Assembly (NCBI RefSeq): GCF_028475105.1 | Contig: NZ_CP116936.1 | Span: 1,798,001 to 1,862,000, forward strand | DNA length: 64,000 bases | Reading direction: 5' to 3' | Source of the DNA: Micromonospora sp. LH3U1 | GTDB lineage: Bacteria; Actinomycetota; Actinomycetes; Mycobacteriales; Micromonosporaceae | Part shown: positions 48,058 through 55,879 of the stretch, piece by piece | Position numbering within the stretch: the stretch's first letter is position 1 | Layout: the number at the start of each line of letters is the position of its first letter | The notes under the pieces: model-generated | The model's input: the letters and a program-made list of their open reading frames with translations, nothing else | Databases searched by the model: none | Told to the model about the DNA's origin: nothing | Program-made: the position numbers and the translations under genes

Positions 48058-49062
48058 GTGGATGCTGGACACGACAGGCGGCCCGCGGGCGGCGACGGCG
48101 GGCTGCGCTCCGCCGTGGTGGTCAACCCGGTGAAGGTCGACGATCTCGACGAGCTGCGCCGCACGGTCAACGACGCCCTCAGCGTCGCCGGCTGGCCCGA
48201 GCCGCAGTGGTATGAGACGACCGTCGACGACCCGGGCCGCGGTCAGACCGAGCAGGCCGTCAAGGCCGGCGTGGACCTGGTCTTCGCCTGCGGCGGCGAC
48301 GGCACCGTGATGTCCTGCGTCAGCGGGCTGGTCGGCACCGACGTGGCCCTCGCCGTGCTGCCGCAGGGCACCGGCAACCTGCTCGCCGCCAACCTGGGGC
48401 TCTCCACCGACCTGGCCGCCGGTCTGCAGGTCGCCATCGAACGGGGCCGACGGCTGCTCGACGTCGGCGCCGTCGAGGACCAGTACTTCACCGTGATGGC
48501 CGGCATGGGCTTCGACGCCCAGATGCTCGAGGCCACCTCCGAGACCACCAAGGCCCGCATCGGCTGGCCGGCGTACGTGATGGGCGCCGCCCGCCACCTG
48601 CGGGACCGGCCGATGCGGGTGCAGATCCGCATCGACGACCGCCCGCCGGTGCGCCGCCGAGCCCGCTCGGTCCTGATCGCCAACGTCGGCCGCCTCCAGG
48701 GCGGCGTGCACCTGCTCACCGAGGCCGAACCGGACGACGGCTGGCTCGACGTCGCCGTGCTCACCCCACGCAACCTGCGGCACTGGCTCGCGCTCGGCTG
48801 GGCCGTGCTCCGCCGCAGCGGCCAGGTGCCACAGTTGGAGGTGTTCCGGGGCCGACGCGTGGTGGTCACCAGCAACCGAGCTCAACCCCGGGAGCTGGAC
48901 GGCGACCTCATCTCCCCGGGCCGCCAGCTGGAGGCGGAAGTCCGCCCTCAGGCGCTCTGGCTCTGCGTCCCTCAGCCCGAGGACGCCCGCGACCTGGCCG
49001 ACGATGCGCGAAGCGCCGGAGAGCGGGGCGAGCAGCTGATCGAGGAAGCGCGCCGTGAGTAG
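48058..49062 (+). CDS. diacylglycerol/lipid kinase family protein (DgkB/YegS-like)
   Basis: A 334-residue protein; GTG 48058 is taken as start, with CACACT 7 nt before it suggesting a leaderless mRNA. The catalytic domain shows VVVNPVKVDD, the ATP loop LVFACGGDGTVMSCVSGLVG, VLPQGTGNLLAANLGLSTDL, and TVMAGMGFDAQMLEAT; the C-terminal lobe has RVVVTSNRAQPRELDGDLIS. It should phosphorylate a membrane diacylglycerol or another lipid alcohol. It overlaps the YihY gene by 8 bp in what looks like a lipid-phosphate operon. Confidence 0.9.
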   Translation: MDAGHDRRPAGGDGGLRSAVVVNPVKVDDLDELRRTVNDALSVAGWPEPQWYETTVDDPGRGQTEQAVKAGVDLVFACGGDGTVMSCVSGLVGTDVALAVLPQGTGNLLAANLGLSTDLAAGLQVAIERGRRLLDVGAVEDQYFTVMAGMGFDAQMLEATSETTKARIGWPAYVMGAARHLRDRPMRVQIRIDDRPPVRRRARSVLIANVGRLQGGVHLLTEAEPDDGWLDVAVLTPRNLRHWLALGWAVLRRSGQVPQLEVFRGRRVVVTSNRAQPRELDGDLISPGRQLEAEVRPQALWLCVPQPEDARDLADDARSAGERGEQLIEEARRE

Positions 49063-50056
49063 CACCCGCATCGTGCCAGAGACCCGGCTGATGGCCGACG
49101 AGGAGCTGTCCGCCGACGACGCCTGGCACACACTGCGCCGTCAGGGCGGCTGGCACCTGTTGCGCGACGCCTTCATCCGCTTTCGCTACGGCGACGGGTT
49201 CAGCCACTCCCGCGCCTTCGGGCTGCAACTCTGCCTCGCAGTGGTGCCGTTCCTGATCGCCCTCACCGGCCTGATCAGCGAGCTGGGCGTCGAGGAGGGC
49301 GGCCAGGTGGTCGCCGACACCGTCCTGGCGGTCACCCCCGGGCAGAGCGCGCAGATGGTCGGCGAGTTGCTCGGCGAGGGCGAACGCGTCGAGGACGCCG
49401 GGGAGTTGGCACTCACCCTCGGCCTGCTCACCGGTCTGTTCGCGCTGACCACCACGATGGCCCAGATCGAGCGGGGCGCCAACCGCATCTACGGTGTCGA
49501 GCGGGACCGCCCCGCGCTGCGGAAATATCTCCGCGCGGCCGTGCTGGCCGTCACCGCCGGCCTGCCCGCGCTCGCCGGCTTCCTGATCCTGGTCGGCGGC
49601 GGCGCGATCGGCGCCTCGGTACGCGAGCACAACGAGTGGGGTGCGCTCGCCAACGGGATCTGGGACGTGGTCCGCTTCCCGCTGAGCCTCGGGCTGACCG
49701 TCGTCGCCGTCGCCGTGCTGTTCCGGCACGCGCCACGCCGCAACCAGCCCGGCCTCTCCTGGCTGTTCTTCGGCGCCGGCATCGCCACGGCCCTGTGGTG
49801 GCTGGCCAGTCTGCTGCTCGCCGCCTACGTGCGCTTCAGCGACGATTTTGGGCAGACCTACGGCGCGTTGACCGGCATGATGGCGCTGCTGCTCTGGGCC
49901 AACCTGACCGGGATGGCGCTCTTCGGTGGGCTGTCGTTCGCCGCCCAGCTGGAGGCGGTGCGCATCGGCGTGCGGGAGCCCGCCCAACCGGACCTCTGGA
50001 AGCCCGACACCGACCGCGCCGAGCTACTCGACACCGGGGACATGACGGCGCTCTAG
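49055..50056 (+). CDS. YihY/virulence factor BrkB family membrane protein
   Basis: A 333-residue inner-membrane protein from GTG 49055. It has six hydrophobic segments with the family phrases RFRYGDGFSHSRAFGLQLCL, TTTMAQIERGANRIYGVERD, RKYLRAAVLAVTAGLPAL, and QTYGALTGMMALLLWANLTG. The family was once called RNase BN in error and has no proven activity; transport or lipid scrambling has been proposed. Position between lipid kinase and PAP2 phosphatase supports a membrane-lipid role. ATG 49091 is an alternative start. Confidence 0.88.
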   Translation: MSSTRIVPETRLMADEELSADDAWHTLRRQGGWHLLRDAFIRFRYGDGFSHSRAFGLQLCLAVVPFLIALTGLISELGVEEGGQVVADTVLAVTPGQSAQMVGELLGEGERVEDAGELALTLGLLTGLFALTTTMAQIERGANRIYGVERDRPALRKYLRAAVLAVTAGLPALAGFLILVGGGAIGASVREHNEWGALANGIWDVVRFPLSLGLTVVAVAVLFRHAPRRNQPGLSWLFFGAGIATALWWLASLLLAAYVRFSDDFGQTYGALTGMMALLLWANLTGMALFGGLSFAAQLEAVRIGVREPAQPDLWKPDTDRAELLDTGDMTAL

Positions 50057-50125
50057 GCGCCCCTTGGTGTATGCGCCGCGCGGATCGGGTAAAACGCCTC
50101 GCCAGACAGACAAGGGAGGTGCGGG

Positions 50126-51616
50126 GTGACCGCGGTCAAAGAGGTGGCACGGCGTCCGATCGGTCATTTCGCCGAGCGGAGCGTCGCTGGTCTGGTGGCC
50201 GTCACCGGCGCGGGGGTGGCGTTCGGGCTGCTGTTGCTGCTCGTCCGGGTGCGGTGGGGCCTCCTGGAGGACGCCGACCACGCCGCCGCCGAGTGGTTCA
50301 ACGGGCTCGTCGCCCCGCACCATGCACTCGTCACCGTCCTTGAGGCGGTGACCGACCTGGGCGGCCGGCCGATCCTCATCTGGTTGGTCACCATCGCCGT
50401 GGTCGGGCTGCTGATCCGGCGCCAGCCACGACTCGCCGTCTACCTGATCATCACCGGGGTCGGCGGCCTGATCCTCGACCCGTCACTGAAGACGCTGGTC
50501 GGCCGGCTCCGCCCGGTCGTGGACGTGCCGATCGCCAGCGCCCCGGGCAACAGCTTCCCGAGCGGGCACGCACTCGGCTCGTTCGTCGCGTACGGGGCTC
50601 TGCTGCTGGTGTTCCTGCCGGCGATGGCGCCCCGCTGGCGCAAGCCGGCGATCGTCGGCGTCGGCGTGCTGGTGGCGCTGATCGGCCTGACCCGGATCGC
50701 GCTGGGCGTGCACTACGTCTCGGACGTGCTGGCCGGCTGGCTGCTCGGCGCCGCCTGGCTGGGCATCACCGCGTACGCCTTCCGCCTGTGGCGGCGCGAG
50801 CGGGGGCGCCCGGTGCCGCCGCTGACCGAGGGCCTGGAGCCGGAGGCCGGGCACGACATCGCTCCCGCCCCGGCGGAGGAGCACGTGTTGGCCCACCCTC
50901 GCTCGGCGGTGGCCGAGCTGCTGGTCGGCTGGGTGCTCGTGTTCGGGGCGCTGTACGGCTTCGGCACGTACGTCAGCTACCACGCCAAGGGCACCTTCTT
51001 CGACACCCTCGACACCGAGGTGCCGCGCTGGTTCGCCGAGCGGCACACCGAGGCGCTGACCGAGGTGAGCTGGTGGTGGAGCAAGTTCGGTGACACCCAC
51101 GCGATCCTGATCATCTCGCTGGTGTTCTGCCCGCTGGTGCTGGCGGTGTGGCGGCGCTGGCGGCCGGTGCTCTTCGTGGCGCTGGCGATGGTGGGTGAGC
51201 TGACCCTCTTCCTCGCCTCGGCCCGGGCCGTCGACCGGCCACGCCCGGCGGTGGAGAATCTCGACGGGCAGATGCCCACCTCGTCGTTCCCGTCGGGGCA
51301 CATCGCGGCCACGATCTGCGTGTGGCTGGCGATCACCGTCATCGTGTTTCCGCGTACCGACCGGTGGTGGCGTTGGATCTTCGTGGCGCTGGCCGTGATC
51401 ATGCCGGTCGGGGTGGCCACCTCCCGCATGTACCGGGGGATGCACCACCCGACCGACTTCATGGGCGCGATCCTGCTCTCCGCGCTCTGGATCGGGCTGC
51501 TCTACCTCGTCATCCGCCCGAACGCCGACCTGAAGGAAGGCAACCAGCCGGCCATCGAGTCGGAGGACGTGGACACCCTCGACGATGAGCTGGCGCGGGC
51601 CGGCCGAGCCGACTGA
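50126..51616 (+). CDS. double-domain PAP2 phosphatase
   Basis: A 496-residue polytopic protein from GTG 50126 (GGGAGG 5 nt upstream). It contains two complete PAP2 domains. The first has LKTLVGRLRP, FPSGHALGSFVAYG and GLTRIALGVHYVSDVLAGW; the second has SARAVDRPRPAVENL, FPSGHIAATICVWL and TSRMYRGMHHPTDFMGAIL. Each carries the Lys/Arg-Pro, Ser-Gly-His and Arg-His motifs needed for catalysis, so both may be active. The substrate would be phosphatidic acid or isoprenyl pyrophosphate, opposing the lipid kinase upstream. Two active domains in one chain are uncommon. Confidence 0.9.
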   Translation: MTAVKEVARRPIGHFAERSVAGLVAVTGAGVAFGLLLLLVRVRWGLLEDADHAAAEWFNGLVAPHHALVTVLEAVTDLGGRPILIWLVTIAVVGLLIRRQPRLAVYLIITGVGGLILDPSLKTLVGRLRPVVDVPIASAPGNSFPSGHALGSFVAYGALLLVFLPAMAPRWRKPAIVGVGVLVALIGLTRIALGVHYVSDVLAGWLLGAAWLGITAYAFRLWRRERGRPVPPLTEGLEPEAGHDIAPAPAEEHVLAHPRSAVAELLVGWVLVFGALYGFGTYVSYHAKGTFFDTLDTEVPRWFAERHTEALTEVSWWWSKFGDTHAILIISLVFCPLVLAVWRRWRPVLFVALAMVGELTLFLASARAVDRPRPAVENLDGQMPTSSFPSGHIAATICVWLAITVIVFPRTDRWWRWIFVALAVIMPVGVATSRMYRGMHHPTDFMGAILLSALWIGLLYLVIRPNADLKEGNQPAIESEDVDTLDDELARAGRAD

Positions 51617-52427
51617 GCGCGCTGTGCTGCGGGTGATGACCTGGAACATCCGTACCGGCGGTCGGGATCGCGGCGGCCCTGACCGGCTGGATCAGGTGGT
51701 CCAGGTCGTCAACGAGCAGGCGCCGGACGTGCTGGCCCTCCAGGAGCTACGCGGCTTCGACCGAGGTGGGCTCATGGCCGAGGTGGCGGGTCGGGTGGGG
51801 ATGACTCCCCACCTGGCCCGGTCCTGCTTCGGGCAGCCGGTGGCGGTGCTGGTCCGGCCGCCGTACCGGGTGATCGACGCGGGGACGCTGCGCCGCCCGT
51901 TCCACCACGCCGCCGCCCGCGTCGTGGTGGCCACCCCGGCAGGCCCGTTCACGGTGCTCGGCACCCACCTCTACCCGTACTCCGGGGGACGGCGGCGACT
52001 GGAGGTCGACTGGCTGGTCGCCGCGACGCGACGCGCCGAGGGACCGCTCACGCTGGTCACCGGTGACCTCAACTCGCTCGACCCGACCGTCGACCACACC
52101 GCACAGTTGGCGGGCATGCCGGCCCTCTACCGGCGACGACACCTGCGCCGGGGCGGCGACGCCGTGGACACCCGCGCGATCGCCCGGTTGCTCGGCGCCG
52201 GCCTGGTCGACCTCTGGCCGTCGGTCAACGTCAGAGCACCGGAGGCCGACGGACTCACCGTGCCCACCCGGCTCGGCGGGGCCGAGTTCGCCGGGATGCG
52301 GCTGGACTACCTGCTCGGCACCCGCGCGTTGGCGGAGCGGGTCCGCGACTGCCGGGTGATCCGGGGCGGAACGGCGGACACAGCCTCCGACCACTATCCG
52401 CTGCTCGCCACCGTCGACCTTCCCTGA
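51585..52427 (+). CDS. endonuclease/exonuclease/phosphatase family protein
   Basis: A 280-residue protein from ATG 51585, overlapping the PAP2 gene by 32 bp; GTG 51624 after the PAP2 stop is a possible alternative. The fold signature is RVMTWNIRTGG, PDVLALQELRGFD, the metal site VLGTHLYPYS, TLVTGDLNSLDPTVD and the closing TADTASDHYPLLATVDL. The family cleaves phosphodiesters in DNA, inositol phosphates or sphingomyelin; beside lipid genes a phospholipase-like role is possible but unproven. There is no signal peptide. Confidence 0.88.
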   Translation: MSWRGPAEPTERAVLRVMTWNIRTGGRDRGGPDRLDQVVQVVNEQAPDVLALQELRGFDRGGLMAEVAGRVGMTPHLARSCFGQPVAVLVRPPYRVIDAGTLRRPFHHAAARVVVATPAGPFTVLGTHLYPYSGGRRRLEVDWLVAATRRAEGPLTLVTGDLNSLDPTVDHTAQLAGMPALYRRRHLRRGGDAVDTRAIARLLGAGLVDLWPSVNVRAPEADGLTVPTRLGGAEFAGMRLDYLLGTRALAERVRDCRVIRGGTADTASDHYPLLATVDLP

Positions 52428-52514
52428 AGGAAGGGCTCCCACTCAACGCCTGGCGTTGTCGCCGGGTGCGACCGGCACCCCGAGACGTGGCGCGGGACGG
52501 TTACCGTGCCCACC

Positions 52515-53504
52515 GTGACCGAGCGTCCCACCGTCCGCTCTCTGCCCGGGCCTCCGGCCGCGCCAACGGTGGCGCGTCCGCCCATCGGCCCGCCGGCCAC
52601 GAACACTGTGGAGCCCGCCGCCGTCGCGCTCCCGCTCGTCGCGGCCGTCGCGCGAGGTGTGGCGCTGGTCGTGGTGCTGCCGGTACGCCTGCTCTGGGAG
52701 TTGATCGCGGCTGCCGGCCGGCTGCTGCACCGGTGGCTGCTCAGCCCGGTTGGCCGGTTCCTGCGCCGTTGGCTGCTGATCCCGTTGGCCTGGGCCCTGC
52801 ACCGGCTGGTCTGGTTCCCGCTGGTCTGGTGCGCCCGCAACCTGCTCTGGCTCCCGTTGACCTGGGCGGCCCGCACCCTCGTCTGGCTCCCACTGGTCTG
52901 GCTTGGTGCCGCGCTGGTCGCGTTGGCGTCGACGGTGGGGCGGTCGGCTCGGAGGCTGCTCTGGGAGCCACTGGTCCGGTTGGCCCGCAAGGTGCTGCGT
53001 CCGTCTCTCCTCGGTCTGGGCCGCGTGCTGGCCTGGATCGCCGACCACGTGTTCCTGCGGCCGCTGCGGTGGTTGGGCGCGGCGCTCACGCCCGCCGGCC
53101 GCCTGCTGTGGCGGGGTGTCGTCGTGGTCGCCGGGGCGCTGAGTGCCACGCTCATCGGGCTGGTTCGGGGGGTCTGGTGGGTCGTCGTGGGGTTCGGCCG
53201 GCTCGTCGCCGCCGCGGTGCTCGCTGCGTGGGAGGCGGCCGGTTGGGTGCTGCGGCTGCTCTACCGACTGTTGCTGCGCCCGATCGGGCGAGGGCTGAGC
53301 TGGTCGTGGCGGCACACCGTGCTGCCGTTGGTGCGGGGTGTCCGGTGGGTCTGGTCCGTGACGGTCGTGCCGGTGGCGCATGGCGTCCGGGCAGCCTGGC
53401 GGGCCACCGTTGCGCCTGCGGCCCGCTGGTTCCGCCGTTCGGTGCTCGACCCGGCCCGGCTGGCCTCCCGGGAGGTGCTCAACGCCCTGGGCGTGCGCCG
53501 CTGA
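52515..53504 (+). CDS. Trp/Leu-rich repetitive membrane protein, unknown
   Basis: A 329-residue protein; GTG 52515 is chosen because TACCGT ends 7 nt before it (GTG 52506 is in frame). After a Pro-rich start, a hydrophobic segment (ALPLVAAVARGVALVVVLPV) is followed by a chain of near-repeats of about 11 residues built on an L-W-x-P-L pattern: LHRLVWFPLVWCARNLLWLP, LTWAARTLVWLPLVWLGAAL, then WEPLVRLARKVLRP and FLRPLRWLGAALTP, with Arg placed between hydrophobic faces. This suggests amphipathic helices lying on or across the membrane. I know no family. Confidence 0.72.
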   Translation: MTERPTVRSLPGPPAAPTVARPPIGPPATNTVEPAAVALPLVAAVARGVALVVVLPVRLLWELIAAAGRLLHRWLLSPVGRFLRRWLLIPLAWALHRLVWFPLVWCARNLLWLPLTWAARTLVWLPLVWLGAALVALASTVGRSARRLLWEPLVRLARKVLRPSLLGLGRVLAWIADHVFLRPLRWLGAALTPAGRLLWRGVVVVAGALSATLIGLVRGVWWVVVGFGRLVAAAVLAAWEAAGWVLRLLYRLLLRPIGRGLSWSWRHTVLPLVRGVRWVWSVTVVPVAHGVRAAWRATVAPAARWFRRSVLDPARLASREVLNALGVRR

Positions 53505-53543
53505 CCGGCCGCCGGGCCGGGCCTGACGATCGGGCTGGGCGGC

Positions 53544-53663
53544 TCACAGCACCAGGTTGAGGAGGACGGTGAGCACCACCGAGGCGAGGATCGAGAAGAG
53601 GATCATCAGGAGGCAGCCGATGCCACCGCCGAGCGGGCGGATCTCCGTGTTGCCAAAGCGCAT
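53544..53663 (-). CDS. conserved 39-residue single-helix membrane peptide
   Basis: ATG 53663, with AGGTGA 7 nt upstream. The sequence starts MRFGNTEIRPLGGGIGCLLM, then a hydrophobic helix (ILFSILASVVLTVLLNLVL). The gene begins 5 bp after the hydrolase stop, so it is part of that operon. The polar head and glycine hinge before a single helix look like other tiny actinobacterial membrane proteins. Its role is unknown. Confidence 0.7.
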   Translation of the reverse strand: MRFGNTEIRPLGGGIGCLLMILFSILASVVLTVLLNLVL

Positions 53664-53668
53664 GGGGT

Positions 53669-54544
53669 TCACCTGTCCGTGAGTGCGGGATGGGGGGCGA
53701 GCAGGTGGCGGATCGCGTCCGCCACCACCGTCGGATCGGTCGTTGCCACGTTGTGCGGTGCACCGGGAACGACCACGAGGTTGGCGTCCGGCACCAGCTG
53801 GGTCGCCTCGTTCCGCCACCGTGGCGGCACGATCGGGTCGCGTCCGCCGGTCAGGACCAGGGTCGGCGCGGCAATCTCGACCAGGTCCGCCTCGATCGCG
53901 TTGTGGACCGAGTGCGACAGCGTCGCGAAGACCCGCCACGGCCGGGCGTTCCAGATGTCCCGCGCCAGGACGGGCGCCTGCAGCGGTGCCTCGCGGACGT
54001 TGTCCACCAGCCAACGGCCGAACAGGGCGCGACGGGTCCGCGCGGCCGGGTCGCTGGTCGGCCCGGCCAGCACCAGCGCGCGTACCGCATCCGGGTGGGT
54101 TGCGGCGACCGAGGCGGCGACCTCGGCGCCGAACGAGTGCCCCAGCAGACAGACCGGCGGCATTCGGTACGCGGACAGCCAGGCGGCCAGGTGATCGGCG
54201 TGCCTGCGCACGTCGTACGCGCCCCGGGGGCGTTCGGTCAGCCCGAAGCCGGGCAGGTCCGGTACGTACACCGGATGGGTGGTGGAGAGCGCGACGGCCA
54301 GCGGGGTGAGGTAACGGTGCGAGACCGCCAGGCCGTGCACCAGCACCACGGGCGGCGCCCCGGTCCCCGGGTCCGCACTGCGCCGGGTGTGGGTGCGTAG
54401 TCCGTCGACGAGCTGCCACTCGCTGGTCAGTCCGGCGGTCGGTCGGGGCGCGGCCATCGCGAGCCGCAGCTCCGCCAACCCGAATCGGCCGGCGCGAGTG
54501 AGTCGGGTCGACCCGCGCGACCGACGGCGCAGACCTCGGCTCAC
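53669..54544 (-). CDS. alpha/beta hydrolase
   Basis: A 291-residue protein from GTG 54544, whose codon overlaps the preceding gene's stop as GTGA. The hydrolase fold has PPVVLVHGLAVSHRYLTPLA (oxyanion HG), VYVPDLPGFGLTERPRG, the nucleophile Ser in CLLGHSFGAEVAASVA, the Asp in LVLTGGRDPIVPP, and the His in VVPGAPHNVATT. All catalytic residues are present. The substrate is unknown; it is translationally coupled to the F420 oxidoreductase. Confidence 0.9.
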   Translation of the reverse strand: MSRGLRRRSRGSTRLTRAGRFGLAELRLAMAAPRPTAGLTSEWQLVDGLRTHTRRSADPGTGAPPVVLVHGLAVSHRYLTPLAVALSTTHPVYVPDLPGFGLTERPRGAYDVRRHADHLAAWLSAYRMPPVCLLGHSFGAEVAASVAATHPDAVRALVLAGPTSDPAARTRRALFGRWLVDNVREAPLQAPVLARDIWNARPWRVFATLSHSVHNAIEADLVEIAAPTLVLTGGRDPIVPPRWRNEATQLVPDANLVVVPGAPHNVATTDPTVVADAIRHLLAPHPALTDR

Positions 54545-55503
54545 AGCTCGCGCAGCCGGGGTAGTAGCTGCTCCTGCGCCCAGTCCAGGAACATCGGCTG
54601 GGTCTCGCCACCCACCTGCACGATCGCGACGTGGGTGAAGCCGGCGTCGACGAACTTGCGGAACGCCTCGACGTGCGCCTCGACGTCGGGGCCGCAGGAG
54701 ATGCCCTCGGCGACGTCCTCCTCCCGGACGAACTGGGTGGCGGCGGCGAAGGACTCCGGGCCGGGCAGGTCGGCGTTGACCTTCCACCCCATCCCGAACC
54801 AGCGGAACTGGTCGTGCACGATCTTGCGGCATTCCGCCTCGTCGGGGCCGTAGCAGATGGCCACCTGCCCGTAGCGGGGCTGGCCGGCGCCCCCGGCGTC
54901 GTCGTACATCTCGATGATGCGCCGGTCGGGTTCGGTGGAGATGATGCCGTTGCCGTACTCGGCGGCCAGCGTCGCGGACTGTCGACCGGACGCGGCGACG
55001 GCCATCGGCACCGGCCGTTCCGGGCGGTCCCAGATGTAGGCGTCGGGCACGTCGAAGTGGTTGCCGGAGAAGGTCAACGTCTCCCCGTTGAGCAGCGGCC
55101 GGATGATCTGCAACGCTTCCTCGAACATCTCGTGCCGCTGCTGCACGTGCGGCCAGCCGCCGACCACGTGCTCGTTCAGGTTCTCCCCGGCGCCCAGACC
55201 GAGCGTGAACCGACCGTCCGAGAGCGCCCCGATCGTGCTGGCCTTCTGCGCGACCACGGCCGGGTGGTAGCGGCGGATCGGGCAGGTCACGAAGGACATC
55301 AGCTGCGCGCGGGAGGTGGCGTGGGCGACCGCGCCGAGCACCGACCAGGCGTACGGGGAGTGGCCCTGGGAGTCCAGCCAGGGGTAGTAGTGATCGGACA
55401 TCACCAGCTGGTCGAAGCCGGCCGCCTCGGCGCGTACCGCATGGTCAACCAGTTGCTTCGGACCGGCCTGCTCGCTCATCAGGGTGTAGCCGACGCTGAC
55501 CAT
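54541..55503 (-). CDS. LLM-class F420-dependent oxidoreductase (TIGR03557-like)
   Basis: A 320-residue luciferase-like TIM-barrel protein from ATG 55503 (AAAGGGGA upstream). It has VGYTLMSEQAGPKQLVDHAV, GFDQLVMSDHYYPWLDSQGH with the His typical of F420 enzymes, the non-prolyl loop RFTLGLGAGENLNEHVVGGW, and VAASGRQSATLAAEYGNGII. The order and length match the subgroup related to F420-dependent glucose-6-phosphate dehydrogenase. It transfers hydride to or from cofactor F420. It leads an operon with the hydrolase and the micropeptide. Confidence 0.9.
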   Translation of the reverse strand: MVSVGYTLMSEQAGPKQLVDHAVRAEAAGFDQLVMSDHYYPWLDSQGHSPYAWSVLGAVAHATSRAQLMSFVTCPIRRYHPAVVAQKASTIGALSDGRFTLGLGAGENLNEHVVGGWPHVQQRHEMFEEALQIIRPLLNGETLTFSGNHFDVPDAYIWDRPERPVPMAVAASGRQSATLAAEYGNGIISTEPDRRIIEMYDDAGGAGQPRYGQVAICYGPDEAECRKIVHDQFRWFGMGWKVNADLPGPESFAAATQFVREEDVAEGISCGPDVEAHVEAFRKFVDAGFTHVAIVQVGGETQPMFLDWAQEQLLPRLREL

Positions 55504-55592
55504 CCTGGTATCCCCTTTCACTGACGGATCGTTCCCGGGATACCCAGGTCGGCAGCGGTCAACCCTCCCGTCCGGTTCGGCACTGGTGGTGC

Positions 55593-55621
55593 TTGACGGA
55601 TCGCGGCGACCTGCCTACCGT
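55593..55621 (+). promoter_or_regulatory. sigma-70-type promoter of the mannanase gene
   Basis: TTGACG (55593-55598), a 17-bp spacer and TACCGT (55616-55621) are near the ideal -35 and -10. The transcript would start at about 55628, inside the palindrome that follows, and would carry a leader of about 250 nt. Confidence 0.75.
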
Positions 55622-55622
55622 C

Positions 55623-55642
55623 GCTCTTAACCGGTTAAGAGC
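55623..55642. promoter_or_regulatory. perfect 20-bp palindromic operator (LacI type) over the mannanase transcription start
   Basis: GCTCTTAACCGGTTAAGAGC is perfectly self-complementary, AT-rich at its arms and centred on CG, as LacI/GalR operators are. A second AACCGGTT (55741-55748) lies about 110 bp downstream. The position over the start point implies repression. The repressor gene is not in the window. Confidence 0.8.
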
Positions 55643-55879
55643 CGGGTGTGGCGCACATCCTGTGGTGGGGATGATCGCCCCGCGACGGCCCGCGTTCTCG
55701 TGGGCCGTTGCGGCTGTCCGGAGCCCGGGTCTGCCAACTGAACCGGTTGCGAGGACCCATCCATCGTCCTACGCTGATGCGTGCGCGCCGGGAGTTGGGC
55801 GCGGCTGCCGGGCTGCAGCCGCCTTCCCTTGTCACGTCCCACCCCTGTCGGGCACCGGGGGTTCTCCCTGAGGAAGGCC

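Noticed and set aside
52443..53381. Long minus-strand open frame opposite the Trp-rich membrane protein
   Set aside because: Low-complexity Gln/Arg/Pro composition and no start signals; it arises from GC-rich codon bias of the plus-strand gene.
54544..54832. Long N-terminal extension of the alpha/beta hydrolase
   Set aside because: The extension overlaps the F420 gene out of frame and is Arg/Pro-rich; the GTGA overlap at 54544 gives a natural start.
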